From the NCBI GenBank assembly GCA_030490835.1, contig CM059975.1:11785579-11849578 (forward strand): 64,000 bases of DNA, written 5' to 3'. The notes beneath the pieces were generated by a model. It worked only from the letters and a program-made list of their open reading frames with translations. It was not told the DNA's origin and searched no databases. Numbering within the stretch: position 1 is the first letter of the stretch; each line of letters begins with the position of its first letter. Source of the stretch: Annona cherimola (taxonomy: Eukaryota; Streptophyta; Magnoliopsida; Magnoliales; Annonaceae). Positions 46,900 to 58,400 of this stretch are shown here, piece by piece. A program made the position numbers and the translations under genes.

Positions 46900-49800
46900 T
46901 CCATCCGATAGAGCAAACCCTTCCATATATTTTCCTAAGTCTACTTGTTGCGATATCACTAATTAGAGATTTATTGCAATATCGATAATTACCTGCAATG
47001 GGAATTAAACGTCTAACTTGAAAATATCACTTGTAAATTTATTTTTTTTTAATTAAGCCTTCGATAATCGTGTAGCCCTCTTTGAGGCTTTTGTCTGCCT
47101 CGTTGGATTGCAAAGCTCTATCTTCATATGATTTTTTCGGTCGTCTCTTGTATTTGACGCACTCTTTCACCTTCGACTTTTCTTTGTTTCTTGTACCAAT
47201 AAGGTGCTTGTACCCTGCGCATGACGAATCCTACATCAAAGGTCTTTTTGGTACCCCACACACAAGTAAATATATAATCAAACATCCAGCTTTGAAAAAC
47301 TACATATTGGTGGATAAAAGGGTGCAGCTGGTTGCAAATGAGGCTTATATTGACATTGATTATAAAATTAAAATTTCACTGGTTATATGATCCATGTAAG
47401 CAAAAAACACCTCAATCAAAGTCTTCGTTAGGCCATGTCCGTAGAAAAAAATAAATTATGAAAAATATTTAGATTGTCTTGTTGATACATTAGAATATAA
47501 TAATATCTTGTACAATCATTTATTCATGTAAAAAATATGTTTTAGATGATTTAGATATTGAAAATTTAATGATATTTAAATCAAAATTATTTTATTAGAT
47601 TGATTTTGTACTGTTCTGACATGAGACTTATGTACATATATAATTTAAATGAAACTTTAGGAGCATTGAAACAAACCAATTTAAATATAGTGGACGTTTA
47701 GATTTTGATTTTATTAATAACATAAAAGACAAATTTCATATATATATATATATCCACGAATTTTACTTTTTATTTCATTTATAAACTTTCAAAAATTTCA
47801 AATATATCTATCTATTTTGCTCAAAATTTTACTCATACCTGCACTTTTAGGTGAAATGACAAATACTTTCGAAATTCACATTCAAGTGATATATGATTCT
47901 ATGGCAGTAAAAGTATAATTATATAACTATAAAATCGCTAAAAATTAATTGAATGTGAACTTTTAGCTTAGAATTATAATTAGGGTTTGAGCATATTCGC
48001 CACTTCACAAAATATCTTGAATATAGATGAAATTTAGACAAAATACATTAGTATATTTGAAACTTTTAAAAGTTCATAGAAATAAGTACAATTAGAAGTT
48101 AAATTCATGAATATATGTGTAATTCATTCTAATATAAAGCCTATCGATAGCCAACATTTATTAAACTAGGTCACTAAATAAATCACGAAAATGATTCAAG
48201 GGAATCGAATTGCACGCAAGTGCCCATTTTATTTTGAAAGTTTTTTTCTAACTCTAAGTAATTCAACACATTTAGCTCTATTTTCTTATGTCAGGTTATC
48301 ATAATTCACTTTGCTATGAAACTTATTTTTTGTAAAATTTAGCATCTTTGGAAAGGTTATATATAATTATTAAATTTTTTTTTCGAAACGTACACTATAT
48401 ATAGTAGATAAAAGTAAATGAATATACATGAATAAATATTATAAATGGTTTAGATTTGACAAAAAAATTGAAATAAAAAATAACGATGGAGGGTTGTCTT
48501 GATTCACTCTACTATAAATAATTAATTTAGAGGGTTTTTCAAAGAATATAAGATTTTTTAATGAAATTTATATCTAAGATGAGAATATAATAAGGTATAT
48601 TGATAATGGAAAAAGCTGTATTAAAACTTCAAAAAGTTGTTTTGGAAATTAAAAAATTATATTGGGAATGAAAATATAGATTCCAGGGATTCTATGTTCC
48701 ATATTTAGAAATCTTACTTACTTGAATAAGCAGGGAGTGCTAAGCATAATAACTAAGGAATTAAATTTGACGAACAGACATCTGATGAAAGTGTATTACA
48801 GAGGTGTTAATTACCAAATCTTAGGCATCTATAATCTTTTTTCCAAATCTCTACGTCGTCTCCGCCAAGGATTTGATCTTCCGCTCCCCGATTGTAGTTA
48901 ATTAACTAATTTTTTTGATAAATTAATTAACTAAATTTTCAATTAACCATATATAACATGCCTCCTTTTGTTCTTATATTTTAAAAATAAAATAAATTCT
49001 GCTGCACACATCCCATTCATCCACCTCATATATATTAGATGAAAAATTTGTCCATCTTTGATATTTCATGGATCCTTCTTAATAGCATTGCAAGTTTATT
49101 GGTTGCATGTAACGTTTAATATTTGGTTGGCAGCATTTGATATTAGATGTAGCCATGTCCAGATTTCGTTGCAAGAAGTTACAAAAGGAATAGCTGCAAA
49201 GGAAGTAAATAGTAAGGATATTTTATTAATTAATAGTTATAATAATAAAGAAGAATAAGAAAGACTTTGATGGAGGCTAAAATATATGGGAAGATATATA
49301 TTTATATAAATAAGAAAATGCTTCTACGAAACCTCTCTTTTTTGTAATCTTTTCCATTTTGAATATTTTGATGGTTGATAGGAAATGTGTTTCATTTATT
49401 GTAGTTAGAATAATTTGTAATATCTTATAAACTCTTTCACTTGTCTAGTATTATCATGCATGGGTCTCATCTACGAATGTGTAAAATTAATGTAATAAAA
49501 TAATATCAATTTTAAAGTTATATTTTCAACATTTAAACCGTCTAAAATATCATTTCTATGTGAATAAATGATTTTATAAAATATTATTACATTCTAATAC
49601 ATATGTGAATGGATCTAAGTCTTTTTCATAATTTACCTGTAAAAATATCTATTTTTTAGCAAATGTGACCCACATATGTATTCTATTTTGATGAAATTTG
49701 ATCTACTAGATGAAAATAATGTTAAATATAATTTTTAATTTTTGATTTTTTTTTATCAAACATCAAAAATTAAAAATTCGAAAAGATTATATAGAACTGT

Positions 49801-50640
49801 ATACAGAAGTGGGCCCAACATGTATATGGTTTTCTAGTGCAAGACTTGTAAGGTTAGATAGGAGTGAGAATTGGAATAAGTCAATCCGTGACTTTCTTTT
49901 GACTCGACTCGTTTTTAACCAATAAAACTAGTATTATTTTGATCTGTATAAGGAGTTTGAAATTTTGACATGAATTAAAAAATAGGGTTAAGATCGGTTG
50001 ACTACGTCTCAACTCGTCCCACATATATTTATTTATTAAAAATTATAATTATATTTTTAAAATTTATTTTTATTTTCTTTCAAAATTCTCACATTATTTA
50101 TGATTAACTATATCAATAATAGACATCTACACATATACATATAGCTCTTATGCATTATTGGAGTACTCTTATGCATAATTACAGTTTTTTCAATGTTTGG
50201 GAAACACTTATAGAAACTGACTATTATTTTTAGGAAAATATTTTTAAAAATGAAAAATCTAATTTAATAAAATTACACTATATTTGCTCATATTTTATTT
50301 TAATAATGAAATTTATTTCTATTAATTAGCTAAATATTGAAATATACAATATTTAAATTTCGCATAAATGTGCTTTATATTTGATATGTGTATACATTTT
50401 TAAAATCATCCTACTTTATTTGCATTTTCAGTGGGCCTAACATTTGGAAAGCAACCTAAGATCGCCTCAAAATCTAGATATCTATTGAAAAAAGTAAGAG
50501 TTAAATTGACATTCCTATATAAAAATAAGATCAGATAAAATGATTAGAAAGTAAAGTCAAGAATAAACAAACCTTGATACGGTGTGGCCTGTCTTAATTC
50601 CCACCTTTAAAGTTAAACAAATGAGGCTTAGTTCCAAGGG
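46900..50640. other. Long AT-rich intergenic stretch
   Basis: No gene recognised. Diverged copies of one interspersed repeat lie at about 47440-47700 and 49450-49690 (tttattcatgtaaaaaatatgttttagatgatttagatattgaaaa type). A short (ta)n tract is at 47737-47752. ORFs such as 47082-47390 and 49058-49258 lack known motifs. Confidence 0.4.
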
Positions 50641-50759
50641 CTGATAGTATTCTACGATGGGATGATCCAATAATATAATTTTCCATTTCCCAATGTTTCT
50701 TTCGCCGATAATAATACACCTTTTACACTTTCATTCAAAATTTTCATCCCATTCAAGCT

Positions 50760-51149
50760 TTGGACAGCCCCTCTAATAGTGATAGACCAGCAAAGGAGAG
50801 CAAGCACATTAAGGACAGCGTCGGCTGGGAATCGACTCCCTCCCTCGAGCACAGGACGCTCCACATCAACGGCCTAGTTTTCCATCTAGACAGACGTGGG
50901 TGGGGGTGGATGGACATCTTCCTAAACTCCAGTCCAGCTTTATGTACGGAGCCATGCATTGACGACCTCATCCATCACTGCGTGCCCCCCGGCACTACCT
51001 TGAGATTATTGAGAGAGCGCTGCCGGCAATACGTGGACTGCATATACAGGAACCTGCGGTCTGCCCAGTCGCCACCGCCTCCCAATTCCGAGCAGCAGCT
51101 GCATACGCAGCAGGAACAACGTGAGAGTGGGACTCTATTATCTCTGTAG
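50760..51149 (+). CDS. Orphan GC-rich ORF, 129 codons, start uncertain
   Basis: An open frame follows an in-frame TAA about 50 bp upstream but has no ATG until WMDIF (codon 51). Its first possible start is TTG at 50760. The sequence is hydrophilic N-terminally, then has HINGLVFHLDRRGWGWMDI and a Cys-rich part (ALCTEPC, HHCVPPGT, ERCRQYVDC), ending in Pro and Gln runs. It is GC-rich and codon-like, in contrast with the AT-rich DNA around it, so it is probably an exon of a spliced gene or a gene that lost its ATG. I do not recognise the family. Minus-strand ORFs here are shadows. Confidence 0.45.
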   Translation: MDSPSNSDRPAKESKHIKDSVGWESTPSLEHRTLHINGLVFHLDRRGWGWMDIFLNSSPALCTEPCIDDLIHHCVPPGTTLRLLRERCRQYVDCIYRNLRSAQSPPPPNSEQQLHTQQEQRESGTLLSL

Positions 51150-52384
51150 TCCTTCTTGACATTACTCACGGTGGTGACGATGATGGTGATGGCAATCGTG
51201 ATGATGCATAGGAGCCTTGTCTTTGACTTTTGATCCTGTCTTGCTGTTTGTCTCTTGGAGCCCTTTTGTTTTTTTTTTTTGATCTTTTAAAAATGGGACT
51301 ACTAATTCATTTTCGTATGTAGGTCAAACTTCATCTTAATAATCTTGTTAGTCCAATTCGTCACTTATATTTAACATTGTTTGTTTTAGTTAAATCCCAA
51401 AAATCATGTCAACCGTAGTTATTCGTGGGCTATATTTTTTTAAAAATATATAAAAACTTATATAAATTTAAAAAATCGTTTAGATCTTTGTATTAAATTT
51501 TATATGGTTATGAAATCGCGTATAATCATTAATATTCTAGATCGAACGAATATTTTAGACAGTGTATGTATTGAATTTAGGAGATATATTTCATTAAGTG
51601 TATTTAAAATTATATTATATTTAATTACGAACATATAATTTAATTTAAATGTACATGTAAGTGGGTTATAAAATAAATACAGTTTTAAAGTGAATATAAA
51701 TCCATCAAAATCTTTCTCTTATGCGTGATCCAACAAAAATTCTGATTAGAATAATTTTAAGTGAATTATTAATAAATAATAACTAAAAATGGATAAAATA
51801 GCCTAAAATGGTGCAAATAATTGAGTGAACCGGCTTATACAAACACTCCCTCCAGTCATAATATCTATCTATTATTTTGACCTTGTTCACATCATAATAA
51901 ATCTTTCATTTTCATCAACAGCCCTCCGAATCGCATAAAACTTGTTCATCTACAGCGGCGTTATTTCATGGCAAGTCAGCGATGACTTAAAGGCCTTAAA
52001 AAAGAGCAAAATAAATCTTACTTTTGATACGACTCATTTCAACTTTGTTGTGCTATCTGGAAGGAAGATATTTGTGCTTCCAACAAAGGGTGCGTTTGGA
52101 TGAAGGGGATATTTGTGCTTCCAACAATGGGTGCGTTTTGGGGGAAAAAAATTTTAAAACGGAAGAAAATAATATAATATAAAAAGATTATTAATGAAAA
52201 ATAAAAAGAATAAAGTTAAAATAGATAGATTAATTATACAAGTAGTTGTATATAAATAATTAAATTTTTTATTATTATAAATTATAAAAAAATAAAGCAG
52301 CTCGCCCAGTGTCCTATGACTTTTTTCGTACCAACATAACAAAGATTGTAACTCGTAACGTATGCAACAAGCGAAAAGTTATCA
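51150..52384. other. AT-rich intergenic
   Basis: No gene. A Tourist-like fragment is annotated separately at 52088-52275. The last nine bases are aagcattta at 52385-52393, the target duplication of the next element. Confidence 0.4.
52088..52275 (+). mobile_element. Tourist-like MITE fragment (copy 11)
   Basis: Contains aaagttaaaatagatagattaatt and aatataatataaaaagattattaatgaaaa, matching the family's middle. The left end gggtgcgtttggatg is plausible; the right end is missing. Confidence 0.5.
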
Positions 52385-52393
52385 AAGCATTTA

Positions 52394-53501
52394 GGGATTT
52401 TCCCAAATATACCCATTACGTTTGACCATATTTACAAATATGCCCACTACGTATCAGAAATCCCAAATATACCTACTACGTTTTGCCAAAATCCCAAATA
52501 AGCCCACGCCGTCAGTGACCGTTACGTTAAGTGACGGAACCGTTACGTTAAGTGACGGAACCGTTACACGGTGGCTAATAATTTTTCAAAAATGCCCAGA
52601 TTACCCCTGGCGTGAATAATAAAAACTGAGCTCGGGTTTCACTTGAAGAGAGTAGTAGCGGGAGAGTGCCCAAGTAGGAAGGAGTTGTGCATCATAAGAC
52701 TAGCCATTTGAGGTATTCATTTCATTTTTTTGATGCTTTTAGGCATATCTAAAATTAAAATCATTTATGTTATTGTTAAATATCAACTCCGGACATTGGA
52801 TCTTACAGCGTGCGAGATGGTATTTCCTTCCATATCATTCCACTAAACCCGAAAGTAGTTTGTCATAAATGGTATGGATTATGTCAGCCGTTGCGCAATA
52901 GTTCCATCAATTAAATCCCACAATGATATTTTTCATTTCGTCTATACTATTGTATTTTTAGTATTTTTTTCCGTTGGTTTGAAAATGATAATTTTTTCCT
53001 TCCGTTTATGCTATTATATATTTGGTATTTTTTTCCAGTTAATTTCAAAAATGATAATTGCAGAAAGGATGCATTTCGTTCTTATTATAACCCATATGCT
53101 CTCCTGTCATTCGTCCGTACATAGGTGATGGAAGGGGATGAAATGCATATGGGTTATAACAAGAACGAAATACATCCTTTCTATAATTATCATTTTTGAA
53201 ACAAACTAGAAAAAATACCAAAAATACAATAGCATAGACGGAAGGAAAAAATTATCATTTTTGAAACTAACGGAAAAAAATATAAAAAATACAACATTAT
53301 AGACACCAGGGGTAATCTGGGCATTTCTGAAAAATTATTAGCCATTGTGTAACGGTTCCGTCACTTAACGTAACAGTCACTGACAGCGTGGGCTTATTTG
53401 GAATTTTGAGAAAACGTAGTAAATATATTTGGAATTTCTGAGACGTAGTGGGCATATTTATAAATACGGTCAAATGTAATGGGTATATTTGGGAAAAGCC
53501 C
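52394..53501. mobile_element. Foldback Mutator-like element, 1.1 kb, non-autonomous
   Basis: Perfect 9-bp duplications, aagcattta, at 52385-52393 and 53502-53510. TIRs of about 220 bp start gggattttcccaaatatacc and end in the complement ggtatatttgggaaaagccc. They include a twice-repeated ccgttacgttaagtgacgga on the left arm and one copy on the right. The central part is a second long inverted repeat (about 52970-53105 against 53125-53300, ttccgtttatgctatt and its complement), so most of the element folds on itself. No transposase ORF. The 9-bp duplication with long TIRs identifies the Mutator superfamily. Confidence 0.95.
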
Positions 53502-53510
53502 AAGCATTTA

Positions 53511-55262
53511 TTTACGTATCTTGGCCTATGCTATTCCGTGGTGGCAATGGCTGCTGGGGGCCACTGCTGTTGGGGGTCTGATGATTGGGTGGTAGGAACG
53601 GGAGCGGAGGAGCAGTAGAAAGCAGGTTCGCTACGCCATCGCGGAGTACGAATTCAAGCATCTCTAGACACGTGGCGCACGCACGTCTTGGATACGAAAG
53701 GAAACGTATCAGATACAGCATCCCCAAGCCACCTGACAGATGTCATGCGGAGCACTGAGTTTGGTATATCTGGACCGTTCATTTTTTTCTCCCACATCTA
53801 CCGTTCAGTCCGTTTGGGAACGGTCCTCCACTTTTTCATATCTTACCACGCAATTACGCCCTTTTCATAGTCTAAGTTATGGTTAAATCCCATCCCTACA
53901 TGCTGATAAATTTGGTCTGTGGGCCCTGATCATCCAGATTGCGGAAGTGCTGGGTCCGCATGCAATTGGAAGAATCCAGTTCAGCGGGACGGCCATGATG
54001 GCCTCGCTAAATTCATATAAGACGCAAGGCCGCTAGTGCTTGCTTTATTAAAGAAATTAGGGCTCAGTTTGGTAACTGAGGGCAGAATATCCACTTTCTA
54101 TTACCCTTTTGACATGATGTAGACATGTAGGTGGCTGTTTTATCCATTATTATGATTTTTATATTTTTACATATAACATTCTTTTTATTTTATCTTTATT
54201 TTTTTATTATTATCCTATTGTATCACATCTTTATCACTTTTTCGAAATTTCTTCTTACAAGTTTTTCCAAATTCTTCCCCGTTACCTAAGAAGGACCCTC
54301 GGGTTGAAACAGTCACGCTGAGGTTTGGCCGTTTCGTTCGTTATTTCTGGATGGTCTAAAAACCATTGAATTTCGAGATCAATACGAAATTTCAAAATAC
54401 ATCACTCAGCTAACGAAACATTCCACTAATCGAAATGGGTTCAGATTGACGGGTCAGATCACCTATCGAGGCTACCCAGATGGGAAAACCTACAGACTGT
54501 TGTACACACTTCGGTTCATCTCGAGCAGCATGGGGCAGGCTCGTTTAGGCTTCAAATCGTCCCGCTCGAGGCCCACAAGAAGATTAGGTTTTGGTTCCAT
54601 AACCGCAACTTACCTACCGAAACAATCCGACCAGTGCAAACTTGGGGAGTTATTTGATGCTCCGGAAGACTCCCATGCTTCATGCTCGGTGTGCACCATA
54701 GTTGCACGCGTGCCATAATTTCTTTCCTAAAAATTACTCTTACAATCATATTCGCCTGTACGATGTCTGGATTAATCATTTCATGACGATATTGGAGATG
54801 ATATTACCAACTTTACGTCGACATGCTTTTACAATCTTGAGGTGTCCAAGAAAATATAAAACTCGTCGAAAAATAATGTTAATTTCAAATAAGATGATTA
54901 GGCCGTCTCGTTAATGTATGCAGATAGGTCGTCGCAGTCACCATAACAAATAGCGACGAGGAGGAAAGCAGAATCCGGATGGTTCGATGAGGTTTGTGTT
55001 GATTCTACACGTGCATCATAGCGCCAGCGTATCAAGCACCGATTTCCGCCAGAGTCGAGGGAAAGCAAAGGGCTGTATTCGTAAATTAAGGCGGAGAGGC
55101 ACTTTTCAGAGAATACTTAAAATTCAGGTAGATTGTGCAATTTCCAGCCAATTGGCAGGGGCATGCGCGTATATTGAGCAACAAAAGGGTACATCGTTCC
55201 AAGGACTTGCGTGCTTCAGATCAAACCCTTTGTAAGGCGGGTTGGAAAACGAAGAGAGAGAA
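53511..55262. other. Intergenic, GC-richer in patches
   Basis: No gene recognised. 53520-53760 and 54430-54720 are GC-richer with ORFs on both strands but no known motif. 54980-55262 leads into the bromodomain gene and probably contains its promoter. Confidence 0.35.
54060..54297. mobile_element. Possible degenerate Tourist-like MITE
   Basis: TTA at 54057-54059 precedes gggctcagtttggtaac, and the right side ends gttacctaagaaggaccc. The interior is AT-rich (tattattatcctattgtatcacatc). The family is diverged from the main Tourist set. Confidence 0.4.
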
Positions 55263-55350
55263 GAAAATCCGGATAAATCGAAAAGGGAGACGGGGGAAAG
55301 AAAATCCGGATAAATCGAGAAAGGAGACGGGGGAAAGAAAATCCGGGAAG
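55263..55350. repeat. 37-bp tandem repeat in the leader of the bromodomain gene
   Basis: gaaaatccggataaatcg starts at 55263 and 55300 and, in partial form, at 55337; about 2.3 units. Confidence 0.93.
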
Positions 55351-55427
55351 GAAAATAACGAAAAAGAAAGAAAACCTAAGGCCCTAAGGGTAGAAGAGGA
55401 GGGGTTTTTTTGGATTTGAAAACCATC

Positions 55428-55454
55428 ATGTTTGAAGGTAATCCAAGGACATGA
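55428..55454 (+). promoter_or_regulatory. Upstream ORF just before the bromodomain gene
   Basis: atg at 55428 opens an 8-codon ORF that ends tga at 55452-55454, seven bases before the main ATG at 55462. If it is in the mature leader, ribosomes would have to leak past it or reinitiate. Confidence 0.4.
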
Positions 55455-55461
55455 GAAAACC

Positions 55462-58400
55462 ATGTCGAAACCGGACGATGCGGAGAACAGAAACAATCCC
55501 ACGACAATGAAGACGATGCCCTGGGGCACTTGGGAGGAGCTCTTGCTAGCGTGTGCCGTTAACCGTCACGGCACCAAGAGCTGGGACTCTGTCGCCATGG
55601 AACTACAGAACCGTGCGGCGTTGCCCCTCCTCCTCACGCCCCAGAACTGCAGGCAGAAATACCTGGACCTGCAGCGTCGATTCACGCACGTCGTTGATGG
55701 CGCCAAAAAGGACGGCGGAGATGGCGAGCCTAACAAGGATGATAAAACAACGATCCCTTGGCTCGAAGAGCTCCGGAATCTCCGTGTCGCCGAGCTCAAG
55801 CGGGAAGTGCAGCGATACGACCTCTCGATCGTGTAAAACCGGCTTCCTTCCCCCCGATCTGAAATCCGGGACGCGTTCTTTATTTTTTTTGGCCTCGATT
55901 TTTCGGTTTCTGCCGTTGTTTTTATCGATCGGATTGGGATCTGCCGGTTTTTGGAGATCTAAAATCGCGGTCTCTGTTTTGTTTCGCAGATCGCTGCAGT
56001 TGAAGGTAAAGAAGCTGGAAGAAGAGCGGGAGCGGAGCTTGAACGAAGAGGAGAAGAGCGATGGAAAACCAGATCTGGAGAAAGTGGAGCCCAAGGACGA
56101 CGGTGATGCGGAGAAGGAGAGGGACGGGCGAGACGAGCGGCCCTCGCCGGAGGTAGCCCCTCGTAAGCGGACCTCCGGCGAGGAGTCCGACCGGGAGAAC
56201 CAGTCGTTCAACGAATCGAATTCCACGGATCCCAAGACGAGGCCCCGCGAGACGGAGGGGGAGAAGCGGCCGGAGGAGGAGGGCGGTAAGCCTGATCGGG
56301 TTTCTGGCGAATCACCGGAGGAGAAGGCCGCCGCTTCGTACAACGGGAGCTCCGATACTGTGGCGAAGGGCGCGGCTGCCGCGAAGTCACCAAGTCCGGT
56401 TGTTCGGGTTCCGGCGTCTGAGCCGGGTGAGTCAGCCGAGTTCCGTGAGTCCGTAGCCGAGTCGAAGGGGGAGGGAGTCGAAGGCGCCAAGGAGAGCAGC
56501 GACGTGCAAAGCTCGGCGAGCTTGTCGAGAAAGAAGCGGCATAGGAAGGCTGTTTCTGGCTGCAGTTCCGGAGAGGAACCGGAGGCCGAAGATGTCTCGC
56601 CGGTCAGCGAGCGGATCCCTGTTAAATCACAGCCGTTGGTTGGCGTCCTCGAGATTATCCGATCGCATAAACATGGCTCCGTTTTCGAGCGCAGGCTCGA
56701 TAGCCAGGTATCTCCATTTTTCTCTCAAAGGCTGTTTCTCACGTTCTCGTACGAGAAATTGATTTCTATCTCACGAGAAATGTGTCCGCATGCCTCTTGG
56801 TTTTGCATAATTTTTGTGTACGAGATTGAGCAGATCTCGTTTTTATCGCGGCTCAGCCGGCTCGGCTCGGCTGGTCTCCTGTCTTGTGGTGCGCTATTTG
56901 GATTGGAAGCTACAGCTAGAGAAAAAAAAAAAAAAAAGAAGAATATATTTTTGCCTTTATATTTCTTTTCACCTTTGGGATTTAGGAAAAAACAGAGGAA
57001 TTACACGAAGGGTAAAACACACACACACACGCACAGAGGAATAAGATTCGGGAAAAATATATTTTTATGAAATATAACTAGCTTACGGATGAATGGGTTG
57101 GGCACGAGCACCTTGCATGGCATTTATTCCCTTTACGTGCATAACAGTCGCACGTGTCTCACCTCCATGTACGCACGTAGGAAGCTGCCACCTTCCGTCT
57201 TCCGGGCGCTAGTTTGGATTCGGACGGCTGTGAATGCCGTGATGTATCCATATTATGAATCCAACGGAGGAAGATAGTTTTGACCTGCGACCGCTCTGGA
57301 TTGGCTGGTTGCGAGAATTCGACTGGCGCATCTCGTGGCGCACGCTAACTTTTTGCGCCTTTGGAATGTGTTGAGTCGCGCGCGATGGAGCACTCCTCAT
57401 GCCACGCGTGCCGCACGTGGCTCCGGTTCTTGGTTCCAATTTGATACGCGGGCCGGACAACAGTACCCAAGCCAAAAAAGCAGGCCTACACGTCAGAATG
57501 CGCGAGCGGCGCTTATCTCACTGTCTAGTTTCCGTTGCTGTTGGGCGGTCACAGTGCCAATGGTTTTGATCCCTCACGGTGCCGGCCTTGGCACGTGCCG
57601 CGCAGGTCTTGTTTTGTTTGTTCGTCTCACCGTACCTATTGTTTTGGGTATTGCCATGCATAATCGGATAACAGAGTTTCTCGCACCGGTTTACCGTTCT
57701 AATTTGGAATAGTAGAGAAGCATATTTTTTGACTAGTTTTGTAGGCTGAAAATTACGAAATCGGAAAAGGTGTATTTCTCAGTGTTCGTATTTTTTTAAT
57801 TTATTAAATAAATTTTATGTTGTGTGGTTATCTTAACGTGTGGTTTGCCGAGGTGTTGGTGATCGCCATGACAGTCAGAATATTAGTTAGGGTGAGATGG
57901 GCGTAAAATGGAAAGCAGGCCTCGTTAACGGGTTGTGGTGGGATCGTAAGCCCAGGGATTAGAGATCCGCTTATCATGCTACGAGTAACGTGGCCGTGTT
58001 AGTGCCGCAGTGTCTTCGCCGTCCACGTCGGCTACTGATGTAACGCGTGGAGCGGTCCTGTTCGTCAAAGCTCTGGACAAGACAGGAACAGAAAATAGGA
58101 CGGAATAGAGACTTTTTTTAATCCCAAATACGTGGCACGAGTTCCAGATGGACGGCGGAGATGATGGGTTGTGGCGTATGGTGGAGGTCTCACTGCCATG
58201 TTCCCGTCGTGTTTTCACCGTACCGCTTTTCTTGCTCTATCGCGTTCTTCGCTCAATCTTAGCCGTTCAAGTCATAACGAATCGCGTTACCATAAAGAAA
58301 AAGTCATCAGCGAATCGCCTTTCCTCATCCCAATCCAATCCTTTGTCGTCTGTTTGGCACGGCTTAAGTATGGGCCTGCTCGTTAAAAAAAGAGGGGAGT

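Noticed and set aside
55603..56490. 295-aa minus-strand ORF
   Set aside because: Antisense shadow of exons 1-2 of the bromodomain gene; it crosses the intron and is Ser/Pro low complexity.
55553..57070. 505-aa plus-strand ORF read as one protein
   Set aside because: It reads out of frame through exon 1 and through intron 1 before joining the true frame in exon 2, then runs into intron 2. Splicing gives a consistent 735-aa protein instead.
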